Source of the DNA: Streptomyces spinosus
Lineage (GTDB): Bacteria > Actinomycetota > Actinomycetes > Streptomycetales > Streptomycetaceae
Direction: 5' to 3'
DNA: 64,000 nucleotides
Assembly (NCBI RefSeq): GCF_020400655.1
Contig: NZ_JAINRC010000010.1
Location: 186,001 to 250,000 of the forward strand
The position numbers were made by a program, and so were the translations under genes. The notes beneath the pieces are model-generated. The model ran no database searches. It was not told where the DNA came from and saw nothing but the letters and a program-made list of their open reading frames with translations. Positions 24,042-32,714 of the stretch are shown piece by piece (the stretch's first letter is position 1; each line of letters starts with the position of its first letter).

Positions 24042-25841
24042 ATGACGACCACCGAGGACCCGACCCGGGTCACGGGGCGCAAGCCCGCGCAGATCGTGGA
24101 CATGTCCTGGGACCCGATCACCCGGATCATCGGGAACCTCGGCATCTACACGAAGATCGACTTCGCCAACCAGGAAGTCGTGGAGTGCCACAGCACCTCG
24201 TCGCTCTTCCGGGGCTACTCGGTGTTCATGAAGGGCAAGGACCCGCGCGACGCCGGGTTCATCACCTCCCGGATCTGCGGCATCTGCGGCGACAACCACA
24301 CCACGTGCTCCAACTACGCCCAGCAGATGGCCTACGGCGTCAAGCCGCCGCGGATGGCCGAGCAGATCACCAACCTGGGCGAAGCGGCCGAGTACATGTT
24401 CGACCACACGCTCTTCCAGGACAACCTGGTCTTCGTGGACTTCTGCGAGGCGATGGTCAAGGCGACCAACCCCGGTGTGCTGGCCCGCGCCGAGCGCACC
24501 GACGCGCCCCGCGGCGACATCCACGGCTACCGGACGATCGCCGACATCATGCGGGCCTTCAATCCCTTCGAGGGCGAGGTCTACAAGGAGGCGCTGAAGG
24601 TCAGCCGGGTGACCCGGGAGATGTTCTGCCTGATGGAGGGGCGGCACGTCCACCCCTCCACGCTGTACCCGGGCGGCGTCGGCACGATGCCGCAGCCGAA
24701 CACCTTCACCGACTACCTCGCCCGGCTGATGCGCGTCATCGACTTCGTGAAGAAGGCGGTGGCGATGAACGACGACGTCTTCGACTTCTTCTACGAGGCC
24801 CTGCCGGGCTACGAGGAGGTCGGCAGGCGCCGCGTCATGCTGGGCTGCTGGGGCGCCTGGCAGAACCCGGACGTGGTCGACTACCGGTACGAGAACATGA
24901 ACCGCTGGGGCAAGGCGATGTACGTCACCCCCGGCATCATCGTGGACGGCAAGCTCGTCACCAACAACCTGATCGACATCAACCTCGGCCTGCGCGTCCT
25001 GCTGGGCAGCTCCTTCTACGACGACTGGGTCAACGAGCGGCCGTTCGTCACCCACGACCCGCTCGGCAACCCCGTCGACATGCGGCACCCCTGGAACCAG
25101 ACCACCGTCCCGGTGCCGCAGAAACGGGACTTCGCCGGCAACTACAGCTGGGTGATGAGCCCGCGCTGGTACCACCCCGAGACCGGTCAGCACCTGGCGC
25201 TGGACACCGGCGGCGGCCCGCTCGCCCGGCTGTGGTCGACCGCGCTGAGCGCCCTGGTCGACACGCCGTACGTCAAGGCCACCGGCGACAGCGTGCGCAT
25301 CTCCCTGCCCCGGGGGGAGGAACTGCCGGAGACCACCCTGGAGTGGCGCATCCCCAAGTGGAGCAACACCATCGAACGGGACCGCGCCCGGCCCTACTTC
25401 GTCGCCTACGCCGCCGCCATGGCCCTGCAGTTCCTGGAGGAGTCGATGGAGCTGCTGCGGGCCGGCGAGACGAAGATCTTCGAGAACTACGAGGTGCCGG
25501 ACGAGGCGATCGGCTGCGGCTTCCACGAGGCGGTGCGCGGTGTCCTCTCGCACCACCTGGTGATCAGGGACCAGAAGATCGCCAACTACCACCCGTACCC
25601 GCCGACCCCGTGGAACGCCAGCCCGCGCGACATCTACGGCACCCCGGGCCCGTACGAGGACGCCGTCCAGGGCCAGCCGATCTTCGAGGAGAACGGTCCC
25701 GACGACTTCAAGGGCGTCGACATCATGCGCACCGTGCGCAGCTTCGACCCCTGTCTGCCGTGCGGAGTGCACATGTACATGGGCAAGGGCAGGACGCTCA
25801 CCACCGTGCACTCGCCGACGTACGGGGCGAACCATGGCTGA
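24042..25841 (+). CDS. hhyL: [NiFe]-hydrogenase large subunit, group 1h type
   Basis: A 599-residue catalytic subunit that oxidises H2 at a Ni-Fe(CN)2CO site. The N-terminal nickel-binding motif RICGIC is at residues 77-82, followed by GDNHTTC. The C-terminal motif D569-P-C571-LP-C574-GVH577 supplies the other two cysteines. The 22 residues after H577 are the propeptide expected to be removed by the endopeptidase encoded at 33489-34067. Length and motifs fit the group 1h family, known in Streptomyces for scavenging atmospheric H2. A Shine-Dalgarno (AGGGGCAGGAAG) lies in the 48-bp gap after hhyS. The 3' end overlaps the NifU-like gene by 8 bp. Confidence 0.96.
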   Translation: MTTTEDPTRVTGRKPAQIVDMSWDPITRIIGNLGIYTKIDFANQEVVECHSTSSLFRGYSVFMKGKDPRDAGFITSRICGICGDNHTTCSNYAQQMAYGVKPPRMAEQITNLGEAAEYMFDHTLFQDNLVFVDFCEAMVKATNPGVLARAERTDAPRGDIHGYRTIADIMRAFNPFEGEVYKEALKVSRVTREMFCLMEGRHVHPSTLYPGGVGTMPQPNTFTDYLARLMRVIDFVKKAVAMNDDVFDFFYEALPGYEEVGRRRVMLGCWGAWQNPDVVDYRYENMNRWGKAMYVTPGIIVDGKLVTNNLIDINLGLRVLLGSSFYDDWVNERPFVTHDPLGNPVDMRHPWNQTTVPVPQKRDFAGNYSWVMSPRWYHPETGQHLALDTGGGPLARLWSTALSALVDTPYVKATGDSVRISLPRGEELPETTLEWRIPKWSNTIERDRARPYFVAYAAAMALQFLEESMELLRAGETKIFENYEVPDEAIGCGFHEAVRGVLSHHLVIRDQKIANYHPYPPTPWNASPRDIYGTPGPYEDAVQGQPIFEENGPDDFKGVDIMRTVRSFDPCLPCGVHMYMGKGRTLTTVHSPTYGANHG

Positions 25842-26376
25842 CGCCGGCCGGCTCGCGGACGCGGCGGTCGAGGCGCGGCTGGCCCGGCTGGACGAGCTGC
25901 TGGCCGGGCTGGAGTCCGCGCCCGGCCCCGCGGCGGGCAACGCCGTCGAGGCCGTGCGCCTGCTGACCGAGGTGTACGGCGAGGCCCTGGCCCGGGTGCT
26001 CGACGTGACCGGTGGACAGCCCGCCGGGCGGCTGGCCGACGACGAGCTGCTGGGTCATCTGCTGGTGCTGCACGGACTGCACCCCGAGCCGCCCGCGCGG
26101 CGGGCCGAGCGCGCCGTGGACCGGCTGCGGCCGGCGGTGCGCGAGCGCGGCGGCGACGTCGAACTGGTCGGCGTCGACGGGCAGGTGGCCCGGGTGCGGG
26201 TCACCGAGGCGGGTGGCTGCGGGTCCGGCTGCGGCGGCGGGCCGACGGTCGCCGACGCCGTGCGGGAGGCCGTGCTCGCGGCCGCCCCCGAGCTGACGGC
26301 GGTCGAGCAGCTGACCGCGCCGTCCGCGCCCGCCTTCGTACCGCTGGAGTCGCTGCTGGTGCGGGAGGCGCGGTGA
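25834..26376 (+). CDS. NifU-like (C-terminal domain) Fe-S protein of the hydrogenase operon
   Basis: A 180-residue protein. The N-terminal ~85 residues are helical (LARLDELLAGLESAPG, VRLLTEVYGEALARVLDV). The C-terminal half resembles the NifU scaffold domain (VDRLRPAVRERGGDVELVGVDGQVARVRV) and then has C129-GSG-C133, a CxxxC rather than the normal CxxC. It may assemble or carry an Fe-S cluster for the hydrogenase. Start overlaps hhyL by 8 bp and its stop overlaps the next GTG by 4 bp, showing tight coupling. Confidence 0.82.
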   Translation: MADAGRLADAAVEARLARLDELLAGLESAPGPAAGNAVEAVRLLTEVYGEALARVLDVTGGQPAGRLADDELLGHLLVLHGLHPEPPARRAERAVDRLRPAVRERGGDVELVGVDGQVARVRVTEAGGCGSGCGGGPTVADAVREAVLAAAPELTAVEQLTAPSAPAFVPLESLLVREAR

Positions 26377-26960
26377 GGGCGGATGGTGCGCTGGCCCGGG
26401 TCATCCGCTCGGCCGGCGAGCGGGACGGCCCGGAGCGGTGCGACCTGTGCGCACAGGCCGTGCCGGAGGAGCACCGCCATCTGTACGCCGCCGACCGCGA
26501 GGAGCTGCTGTGCGCCTGCGGGGCCTGTGCGGTGCTGTTCGCGGGCGACGGTGCGGGCGGCGGCCGGTACCTGCTGGTGCCGGGCCGCCGGGTCCGGCTG
26601 GCCCCGGTGGACACCGGGCCGCTCGGGGTGCCGGTCGGGCTGGTGTTCTTCGTGCCGCGCGCGGACGGCACGGTCACCGCGCAGGGGCCGAGCCCGGCCG
26701 GGGCGATGCGCTGGGAGGTGGAGGCGGACCGCTGGACGCGGATGTGCGCCGCGTGTCCTGCGCTGGCGACCATGGCACCCGAGGTGGAGGCTCTGTTGGT
26801 GAACACCGTGCGGGGCATGGACCACCACTGGATCGTGCCGGTGGACGACTGCTTCCGGATGGTCGCGCTGGTCCGCCGCGAGTGGCGCGGCCTCGCCGGA
26901 GGCGGCCGGGTCTGGCCGGCCGTGGAGCGGTTCTTCGCGGAGCTCACCGAGCGGCCGTGA
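26373..26960 (+). CDS. DUF5947-like protein of the hydrogenase operon
   Basis: A 195-residue soluble protein starting at a GTG that overlaps the NifU-like stop (GTGA). Cysteine pairs CDLCAQ (near residue 23), CACGAC (near 48) and CAAC (near 128) suggest a zinc or Fe-S site. The middle contains YLLVPGRRVRL and VGLVFFVPR strands. I recognise it as resembling DUF5947, seen beside actinobacterial hydrogenases; function unknown. With its Cys content it is a candidate electron carrier or assembly factor (inference). Confidence 0.78.
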   Translation: MRADGALARVIRSAGERDGPERCDLCAQAVPEEHRHLYAADREELLCACGACAVLFAGDGAGGGRYLLVPGRRVRLAPVDTGPLGVPVGLVFFVPRADGTVTAQGPSPAGAMRWEVEADRWTRMCAACPALATMAPEVEALLVNTVRGMDHHWIVPVDDCFRMVALVRREWRGLAGGGRVWPAVERFFAELTERP

Positions 26961-26986
26961 GGGCCCGGCAGGGAAGGAGAACACCG

Positions 26987-27193
26987 ATGAACGCCATCCG
27001 AGTGGGCCGCCCCCAGGCGAAGCCCGACACACCGGTCCATGTGCGCGGGCTGCACCAGGGCAACAGGGGCCCGAACAAGCGTCAGACCGGACACCACGAG
27101 GACGGCACGTCCGACGCGCGCCGTTCCACCGGGATCCACTGGAAGCGGCACGACGCCATCATGAAGATCATGCCGAACATCTCACCGGGATGA
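26987..27193 (+). CDS. Small basic protein of the hydrogenase operon
   Basis: A 68-residue His/Arg/Lys-rich protein (RGLHQGNRGPNKRQTGHHED, STGIHWKRHDAIMKIMP) with no membrane helix. AGGGAAGGAGA lies 6-8 bases upstream of the ATG, a strong Shine-Dalgarno that supports it as a real gene. It starts 27 bp after the DUF5947-like gene and ends 8 bp before the next small gene, in the same direction. I do not recognise a family. The histidines could bind nickel or iron. Confidence 0.65.
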   Translation: MNAIRVGRPQAKPDTPVHVRGLHQGNRGPNKRQTGHHEDGTSDARRSTGIHWKRHDAIMKIMPNISPG

Positions 27194-27200
27194 GGACAGG

Positions 27201-27422
27201 ATGAGACTGCACAAGGGCATCGCGACGAGGAGGCGGCCGCGGGACACGGCGGCCGGGCCGGTGCGAACGGGAACGACGGCGCGACGCGTGCTGATCGCAC
27301 AGGGTGCCGCGCTCGGCGCCCTCACGCTCGGGCTGCTCGTCCTCGAACTCCCCGGCATCGTCCGCGAGGTGCGCATCTGGCGCATGGTCAACCTGCGGTC
27401 CGGCGCCCGTCGTCCGCGCTGA
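27201..27422 (+). CDS. Small single-pass membrane protein of the hydrogenase operon
   Basis: A 73-residue protein: a basic N-terminus (residues 1-28), one hydrophobic helix (LIAQGAALGALTLGLLVLEL, about 31-50), then GIVREVRIWRMVNLRS. The end resembles the short DUF6893-type membrane proteins of Streptomyces. GAGGACAGG precedes the ATG. If real it gives this soluble hydrogenase operon a potential membrane anchor. It lies 7 bp before the hypA start. Confidence 0.6.
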   Translation: MRLHKGIATRRRPRDTAAGPVRTGTTARRVLIAQGAALGALTLGLLVLELPGIVREVRIWRMVNLRSGARRPR

Positions 27423-27429
27423 GCCGGCC

Positions 27430-27786
27430 GTGCACGAGTTGTCGATCGCGACCGCGATCGTGGAACAGGCGGCGGAGATCGCCCGCGCGGACGGCGCGAC
27501 CGGTGTGGCCTCGGTGACCGTCCGGGTCGGGGAGCTGGCCGGTGTCGTGCCGGACGCGCTGCACTTCGCCTTCGAGGTGGCCCGCGACGGCACGGCGCTC
27601 TCCGGGGCCCGGCTGGTCGTGGAGCGGGTGACGGCGCGGGCCTGGTGCGGCGGGTGTGCCGAGGAGTTCGCGCTCGGCATGCCGCCGTTCTTCTGGTGCC
27701 CGCGCTGCGACCGGCCCTCGCAGGAGCTGCGCGGCGGACGGGAGCTGGAGATCACGGACGTGGAGGCGGTCCCGGCCCCGGCCTGA
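27430..27786 (+). CDS. hypA: Hydrogenase nickel metallochaperone HypA
   Basis: A 118-residue HypA. The GTG start gives MHELSIA, whose His2 and Glu3 are the conserved nickel ligands. The zinc site is formed by WCGGC (near residue 73) and FWCPRC (near 90). HypA delivers Ni to the large subunit together with HypB. It ends the + strand operon; the other hyp genes are on the opposite strand and converge on it, so nickel loading is split over two transcripts. Confidence 0.93.
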   Translation: MHELSIATAIVEQAAEIARADGATGVASVTVRVGELAGVVPDALHFAFEVARDGTALSGARLVVERVTARAWCGGCAEEFALGMPPFFWCPRCDRPSQELRGGRELEITDVEAVPAPA

Positions 27787-27799
27787 CGGCGGGGCCGGG
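27771..27799. terminator. Shared hairpin between the convergent hypA and hypE genes
   Basis: CCCGGCCCCG (27771-27780) and CGGGGCCGGG (27790-27799) form a 10-bp perfect stem with a 9-base loop. The left arm includes the last codons of hypA, and the right arm ends 8 bp before the hypE stop. The symmetry allows it to stop transcription from both sides. Confidence 0.6.
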
Positions 27800-27806
27800 G
27801 GCTCTC

Positions 27807-28886
27807 TCAGCAGATCCGGGGCAGCTGCTCGCCCAGCGGCAGGTCCAGCACGCGGGTGCCGCCCAGAGCTGTGGCGACGACGACCATGCCGGGGTGGTCC
27901 GCGACGCACTCGCCGATGTGGGCGGCGCCGGTGCCCCGCGGGTGGGCGCGCATGGCCGCCAGGACGGCCTCGGCGTGCTCGGCCGGCACGAAGGCGACGA
28001 GCCGGCCCTCGTTGGCGACGTACAGCGGGTCGAGGCCCAGGAAGCCGCACGCGTTCGCGACCTCGTCCGGGACCGGCACGGCCCGCTCGCGCAGCCGTAC
28101 GCCGGTGCCGGAGGCGCGGGCGATCTCGTTGAGGGACGCGCCGAGCCCGCCCCGGGTGGGGTCGCGCAGCACGTGGAGGTCCGGGGTGACCGCCAGCATG
28201 GCCGCCACCAGGTCCGCGAGCGGTGCGGTGTCGGAGGTGATCTCGACGCCGAACTCCAGGCCCTCGCGGACGCTCAGGACGGCCACCCCGTGCAGGCCGA
28301 TCGGCCCGCTGACGAGGACGGCGTCGCCCGGCCGGGCGCGCTGCGGGCGGATGTCGACTCCCTCGGGGACGAGGCCGACGCCGGCGGTGGTGACGTAGAC
28401 GCCGTCGCCGTGCCCTGACTCGACCACCTTGGTGTCGCCGGTGGCGATGGTGACGCCGGCGGCCCGGGCCGCGTCGCCCATGGCGCGGGCTACGCGCTCG
28501 ACCACGGCCAGTTCCACGCCCTCCTCCAGGATGAAGGCCGCGGACAGGTGGGTAGGCCGGGCGCCGCTCATCGCCAGGTCGTTGACCGTGCCGTTGACGG
28601 CGAGGTCGCCGAGGCAGCCGCCGGGGAAGAACAGCGGGCGTACGACGTAGGAGTCGGTGGAGAAGGCCAGGCGGGCGCCGCCGAGGCCGAGGACGGCCGA
28701 GTCGGTGAGCGCCGCGAGCGTGGGATTGCCGTAGGCGGGGGCGAAGACCTGCTCGATCAGTTCCGCCGACAGGGCGCCGCCTCCGCCGTGGCCCATGACG
28801 ACGACCGGCTGGTCGCGCAGGGGTGCGGGGCAGGTCCAGTTCGCGGGGTCGACGGGCGCGGTGTCCGGGGTGGCGAGGTCAGCCAA
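27807..28886 (-). CDS. hypE: Hydrogenase expression/formation protein HypE
   Basis: A 359-residue HypE. The ATP-binding PurM-like N-terminal region reads VVMGHGGGGALSAELI, with FSTDSYVVRPLFFPGG following. The C-terminus ends in PRIC, whose Cys receives the carbamoyl group from HypF and is dehydrated to thiocyanate, the source of the CN ligands. The start is a TTG at 28886: GGAGG lies about 9 bases upstream and the TTG overlaps the hypD stop by 8 bp. Last gene of the minus-strand operon. Confidence 0.92.
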   Translation of the reverse strand: MADLATPDTAPVDPANWTCPAPLRDQPVVVMGHGGGGALSAELIEQVFAPAYGNPTLAALTDSAVLGLGGARLAFSTDSYVVRPLFFPGGCLGDLAVNGTVNDLAMSGARPTHLSAAFILEEGVELAVVERVARAMGDAARAAGVTIATGDTKVVESGHGDGVYVTTAGVGLVPEGVDIRPQRARPGDAVLVSGPIGLHGVAVLSVREGLEFGVEITSDTAPLADLVAAMLAVTPDLHVLRDPTRGGLGASLNEIARASGTGVRLRERAVPVPDEVANACGFLGLDPLYVANEGRLVAFVPAEHAEAVLAAMRAHPRGTGAAHIGECVADHPGMVVVATALGGTRVLDLPLGEQLPRIC

Positions 28887-30024
28887 CGGGGTTCACCTCC
28901 TCGCGCGGGATGCGGGCTCCCTGTGGTGCCGGGCTGTCGGTCATCCTGCGGTACAGGTAGTAGGCCGCGCAGGCGCCCTCGTTGGAGACCATGGTGGCGC
29001 CGAGCGGGGTGCGTGGGGTGCAGGCCGTGCCGAACGCGGCGCACTCGGTGGGCTTGATGAGCCCTTGCAGGACGTCGCCGGCCCGGCACACGGCGGGTTC
29101 CTCGGTGCGGATGCCGGTGACGTCGAAGCGGTGTTCGGCGTCGTAGGCGCGGAAGGCGTCGGACAGCCGCCAGCCGCTGGCCGGGATGCGGCCGATGCCA
29201 CGCCAGTTGCGGTCGGTGACCTCGAAGACCTCCTCGATCATGCGGACGGCCGCCGGGTTGCCCTGGTCGCGCACGGCGCGGGGGTAGGCGTTCTCCACCC
29301 GGTGCTCGCCGCGCTCCAGCTGGTGGACGGCGCGCCGGACGCCTTCGAGGATGTCGAGTGGTTCGAAGCCGGTGACGACGATCGAGACGCGGTGCCGCTC
29401 GGCGAGGTCCGGGTACTCGGCGGTGCCCATCACGCTGCACACGTGCCCGGCGGCGAGGAAGCCCTGCACCCGGCAGGCGGGGGCGGCCATGATGGCCTCG
29501 ATCGCCGGGGGGACCCGGACGTGGGACACCAGCAGGCTGAAGTTGGCCAGGCCCAGGCGGCGGGCCTGGTGGACGGCCATGGCGTTGGCGGGAGCGGTCG
29601 TCTCGAAGCCGATGGCGAAGAACACGACCTGCCGGTCGGGGAGCCTGCGGGCCAGCTCCACGGCGTCCAGCGGTGAGTAGACGACCCGTACGTCACCCCC
29701 CTCGCCCTTGACCCGGAACAGGTCCCGGCCGGTGCCGGGCACGCGCAGCATGTCCCCGAAGGAGCAGAAGACGACGTCGGGGCGCGCGGCGATCTCCAGG
29801 GCCTTGTCGATGACGTCGAGGGGCGTCACGCACACCGGGCAGCCCGGGCCGTGGATCAACTCCACCTGCTCGGGCAGGAGTTGGTCGATTCCGTGGCGGA
29901 TGATGGAGTGGGTCTGGCCGCCACAGACCTCCATCAGGGCCCAGGGCCGGGTGACCGTGGCGTGGATCTCGTCCAGCAGCCGCCGCGCCAGAGCGGGGTC
30001 GTTGAACTCGTCGATGTACTTCAC
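28879..30024 (-). CDS. hypD: Hydrogenase formation protein HypD
   Basis: A 381-residue Fe-S scaffold on which the Fe(CN)2CO unit is built together with HypC. Motifs present: EVCGGQTHSIIRHG near residue 33, GPGCPVC near 62, GFETTAP, and Cys residues of the C-terminal 4Fe-4S site (RAGDVLQG, ECAAFGTAC). A GTG start overlaps the hypC stop by 4 bp. Complete for the family (about 370-380 residues). Confidence 0.93.
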   Translation of the reverse strand: MKYIDEFNDPALARRLLDEIHATVTRPWALMEVCGGQTHSIIRHGIDQLLPEQVELIHGPGCPVCVTPLDVIDKALEIAARPDVVFCSFGDMLRVPGTGRDLFRVKGEGGDVRVVYSPLDAVELARRLPDRQVVFFAIGFETTAPANAMAVHQARRLGLANFSLLVSHVRVPPAIEAIMAAPACRVQGFLAAGHVCSVMGTAEYPDLAERHRVSIVVTGFEPLDILEGVRRAVHQLERGEHRVENAYPRAVRDQGNPAAVRMIEEVFEVTDRNWRGIGRIPASGWRLSDAFRAYDAEHRFDVTGIRTEEPAVCRAGDVLQGLIKPTECAAFGTACTPRTPLGATMVSNEGACAAYYLYRRMTDSPAPQGARIPREEVNPVG

Positions 30025-30311
30025 CGTGCCTCCGTCCCGCTCTCCTGCCGTGCCGCCTGCTCCCAGGCGTCGCCGAACTCCTCCTCCAGCAGTCCCAGCT
30101 GGCCGAACAGCTCCAGGGACGCGCGGGCCGACTCCTCGTCGAGGCGCTGGAGCGCGAAGCCGACGTGGACGATGACGTACTCCCCCACCCGGATGTCGGG
30201 CAGGTACTCCAGGCAGGCCTGTTTCTGTACGCCGCCGAAGTCGATCAGGCCGGTGAGCGGGTCGGCACGGTGGTCGATGGACACGACCTTGCCGGGCACT
30301 GCCAGACACAT
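30021..30311 (-). CDS. hypC: Hydrogenase maturation chaperone HypC
   Basis: A 96-residue HypC. The invariant MCLAVPGKV N-terminus carries Cys2, which holds the Fe(CN)2CO precursor and binds the large-subunit apoprotein. DFGGVQKQACLEYLPDIRVGEYVIVHVGFA is complete (shown here in outline), and the C-terminal ~25 acidic residues are an extension. It lies between hypF (3-bp gap) and hypD (4-bp overlap). Confidence 0.9.
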   Translation of the reverse strand: MCLAVPGKVVSIDHRADPLTGLIDFGGVQKQACLEYLPDIRVGEYVIVHVGFALQRLDEESARASLELFGQLGLLEEEFGDAWEQAARQESGTEAR

Positions 30312-30314
30312 GGG

Positions 30315-32714
30315 TCACTCCGTCTCGTGGTGGACTGCTGTTCCCGCGACCATCAGCTGGCCGAGTGCCAGACCGCCGTCGTTCGGGGGGACTTCGCCGT
30401 GCCGCAGGACGGTGAGGCCGGCCGTGGTGAGCAGCGCGGCGGTCTCCTCCTCCAGCAGGGCGTTGGCGAAGACACCGCCGGTCAGGGCGACGGTGGTGAG
30501 ACCGGTCTCCGCCCGGGTTCGGCGGCAGAGCCGCGCCACCGCCCGGGCGACGCCCCGGTGGAAGCGGGCGGCCAGGACGGGTACGGGCGTGTGGCGGGCC
30601 CGGTCGTGCAGCAGGGCGCGCAGGGCGGGGGCCGGGTTCATCTCCCAGGCGGGGGCCGCCGGTCGCGGGCCGGGCGGCCGGCGCCACGGGGTGCCGGTCC
30701 CGCCGCCGGGGAGGGAGGTGAGGTCGAACGGGTAGGCGCCGGTGTCCGTGTCCCAGGCCCGCAGCGCCGCCGCCTCCAGTTCCAGCGCCGCCTGCGCCTC
30801 GTAACCGGCGCGGTGGCACAGCCCCACGAGGGACGACACGGCGTCGAAGAGCCGTCCCATGCCGGAGGTCGGCACACAGGCCAGTCCGCGCGCCAACTGC
30901 CGGCGCAGTACGGTGAGTTCGGTCGCCGTGCACGCCTGGACACTCGGCAGCGCGGGGTCCCAGGGCAGTCCCGCCGCCCACAGCCGGGCCAGCGCCAGCC
31001 GGCAGGGGTTGGCGACGCCGGTGTCGCCGCCGGGCAGCGGGGCGGGGGTGAGACGGGCGAGGCGGCGGTAGCCGGTGTAGTCGGCGAGCAGGATCTCGCC
31101 GCCCCACACCGTGCCGTCGTCGCCGTACCCGGTGCCGTCGAAGGCGACGCCGATCACGGGTGTGCGGCCGTCGAGACCGTGTTCGGCCATCGCCGAGGCG
31201 ATGTGGGCGTGGTGGTGCTGGACCAGCACCGGTTCGCCGAGGCCGAGGCGGGCGGCCCGGCGGGTCGAGTGGTAGCCGGGGTGGCGGTCGGCGGCCGCCA
31301 GCCGGGGGGTGACTCCGGTGAGGGCGGTGAGGTGCCGTTCGGCGCGTTCCGCGGCGGCGAGGCCGGCCAGGTCGGCGAGGTCGCCGATGTGCGGCCCGAA
31401 CCAGGCCTGGTCGCCCTCCCCCAGGCACAGCGCGTTCTTCAGGTCGCCGCCGGTGGCGAGCGTGGGGCGGACCGGGAGCGGGAGGCGCAGCGGGCGGGGG
31501 ACGTAGCCGCGGGAGCGCCGCAGGACCTGTTCGGTGCCGTCGGGGCGGACGCGCAGCAGGGAGTCGTCGCAGGGCGAGGCGATGGGCCGGTCGTGGGTGA
31601 GCCAGGCGTCGGCGAGTCCGGCCAGCCGGGTCAGCGCCTCGGCGTCGTCGGTGACGATGGGCTCGCCGGAGCGGTTGCCGCTGGTCATGACCAGGGCCCG
31701 GGGGCCGGGCGGGTCGCCGGGCAGGCCGAGGAGGAGGGTGTGCACGGGGGTGTAGGGCAGCAGCAGGCCCACGTGCGGGCTGCCCGGGCAGACCTGGTCG
31801 GCGAGGCGGAGACCGTCCGGGGATGTGCGGCGGCGCAGCAGGACGATGGGGCGGCGGGCGCTGGTGAGCGCGGCCCGTTCGGCGGCGCAGAGCACCGCGA
31901 GGCGTTCCGCCGTCTCCAGGTCGGCGCACATCACGGCGAACGCCTTCTCGCCGCGCTCCTTGCGGCGGCGCAGGGTGGCGACGGCCCGCGCGTCGGTCGC
32001 GTCGCAGGCCAGGTGGTAGCCGCCGACGCCCTTGACGGCGACGACGCGCCCGGCGGCGAGCAGTGCCCGGGCCGTCGCGAGGGCCTCCGCGTCCCGGGCC
32101 GGGCGGACGCCGAGGCCCGCGACGGGGACGAGGGAGAGGCGCGGGCCGCAGTCGGGGCAGGCGACGGGCTGGGCGTGGAAGCGCCGGTCGGCCGGGTCGC
32201 CGTACTCGCGGGCGCAGGCGGGGCACATCGGGAAGCCGGCCATGGTGGTGACGGGCCGGTCGTACGGCATCCCGGTGGCGATGGTGAAGCGGGGGCCGCA
32301 GTGGGTGCAGGTGACGAAGGGGTGGCGGTGCCGCCGGTCGTCCGGGGCGGCGAGTTCGCGCAGGCAGTCGGCGCAGGTCGCGGTGTCGGGCGGGAGCTGG
32401 GTGCGGCCCGGGGAGTGTGCGGTGGGGCGGATGGTGAAGGGGCCGGTGGCGCCGGTGGCGGGGACGTCCTCGCTGCCGACGCCGGTCACGGTCGCGAGCG
32501 GGGGCGGCTGCTCGGTCAGCCGGACGGCGAACCGGTCCACGTCGTCCGGCGGACCCTCGACCTCGATGAGGACGCCGTCCGCGGTGTTGCTCACGAACCC
32601 GGTCAGCGCGAGCCCGGCGGCCAGCCGGTGCACGTACGGCCGGAAGCCGACGCCCTGGACCGTGCCGCGCACCGTGATCCGGCGGCGGACCGGGCGGGTG
32701 ACGGGCGCGGTCAC
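30315..32714 (-). CDS. hypF: Carbamoyltransferase HypF
   Basis: A 799-residue HypF. Domains in order: acylphosphatase-like (about 10-95, GTVQGVGFRPYVHRLA); two zinc fingers (CADC, CTHC, CPAC, CPDC, about 115-190); a YrdC-like domain (about 205-390, VKGVGGYHLACDA); and a Kae1-like domain with VQHHHAHIASAMAEH and GVAFDGTGYGDDG. It activates carbamoyl phosphate and transfers the carbamoyl group to HypE. The GTG start overlaps the hypB stop by 4 bp. Confidence 0.93.
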   Translation of the reverse strand: MTAPVTRPVRRRITVRGTVQGVGFRPYVHRLAAGLALTGFVSNTADGVLIEVEGPPDDVDRFAVRLTEQPPPLATVTGVGSEDVPATGATGPFTIRPTAHSPGRTQLPPDTATCADCLRELAAPDDRRHRHPFVTCTHCGPRFTIATGMPYDRPVTTMAGFPMCPACAREYGDPADRRFHAQPVACPDCGPRLSLVPVAGLGVRPARDAEALATARALLAAGRVVAVKGVGGYHLACDATDARAVATLRRRKERGEKAFAVMCADLETAERLAVLCAAERAALTSARRPIVLLRRRTSPDGLRLADQVCPGSPHVGLLLPYTPVHTLLLGLPGDPPGPRALVMTSGNRSGEPIVTDDAEALTRLAGLADAWLTHDRPIASPCDDSLLRVRPDGTEQVLRRSRGYVPRPLRLPLPVRPTLATGGDLKNALCLGEGDQAWFGPHIGDLADLAGLAAAERAERHLTALTGVTPRLAAADRHPGYHSTRRAARLGLGEPVLVQHHHAHIASAMAEHGLDGRTPVIGVAFDGTGYGDDGTVWGGEILLADYTGYRRLARLTPAPLPGGDTGVANPCRLALARLWAAGLPWDPALPSVQACTATELTVLRRQLARGLACVPTSGMGRLFDAVSSLVGLCHRAGYEAQAALELEAAALRAWDTDTGAYPFDLTSLPGGGTGTPWRRPPGPRPAAPAWEMNPAPALRALLHDRARHTPVPVLAARFHRGVARAVARLCRRTRAETGLTTVALTGGVFANALLEEETAALLTTAGLTVLRHGEVPPNDGGLALGQLMVAGTAVHHETE

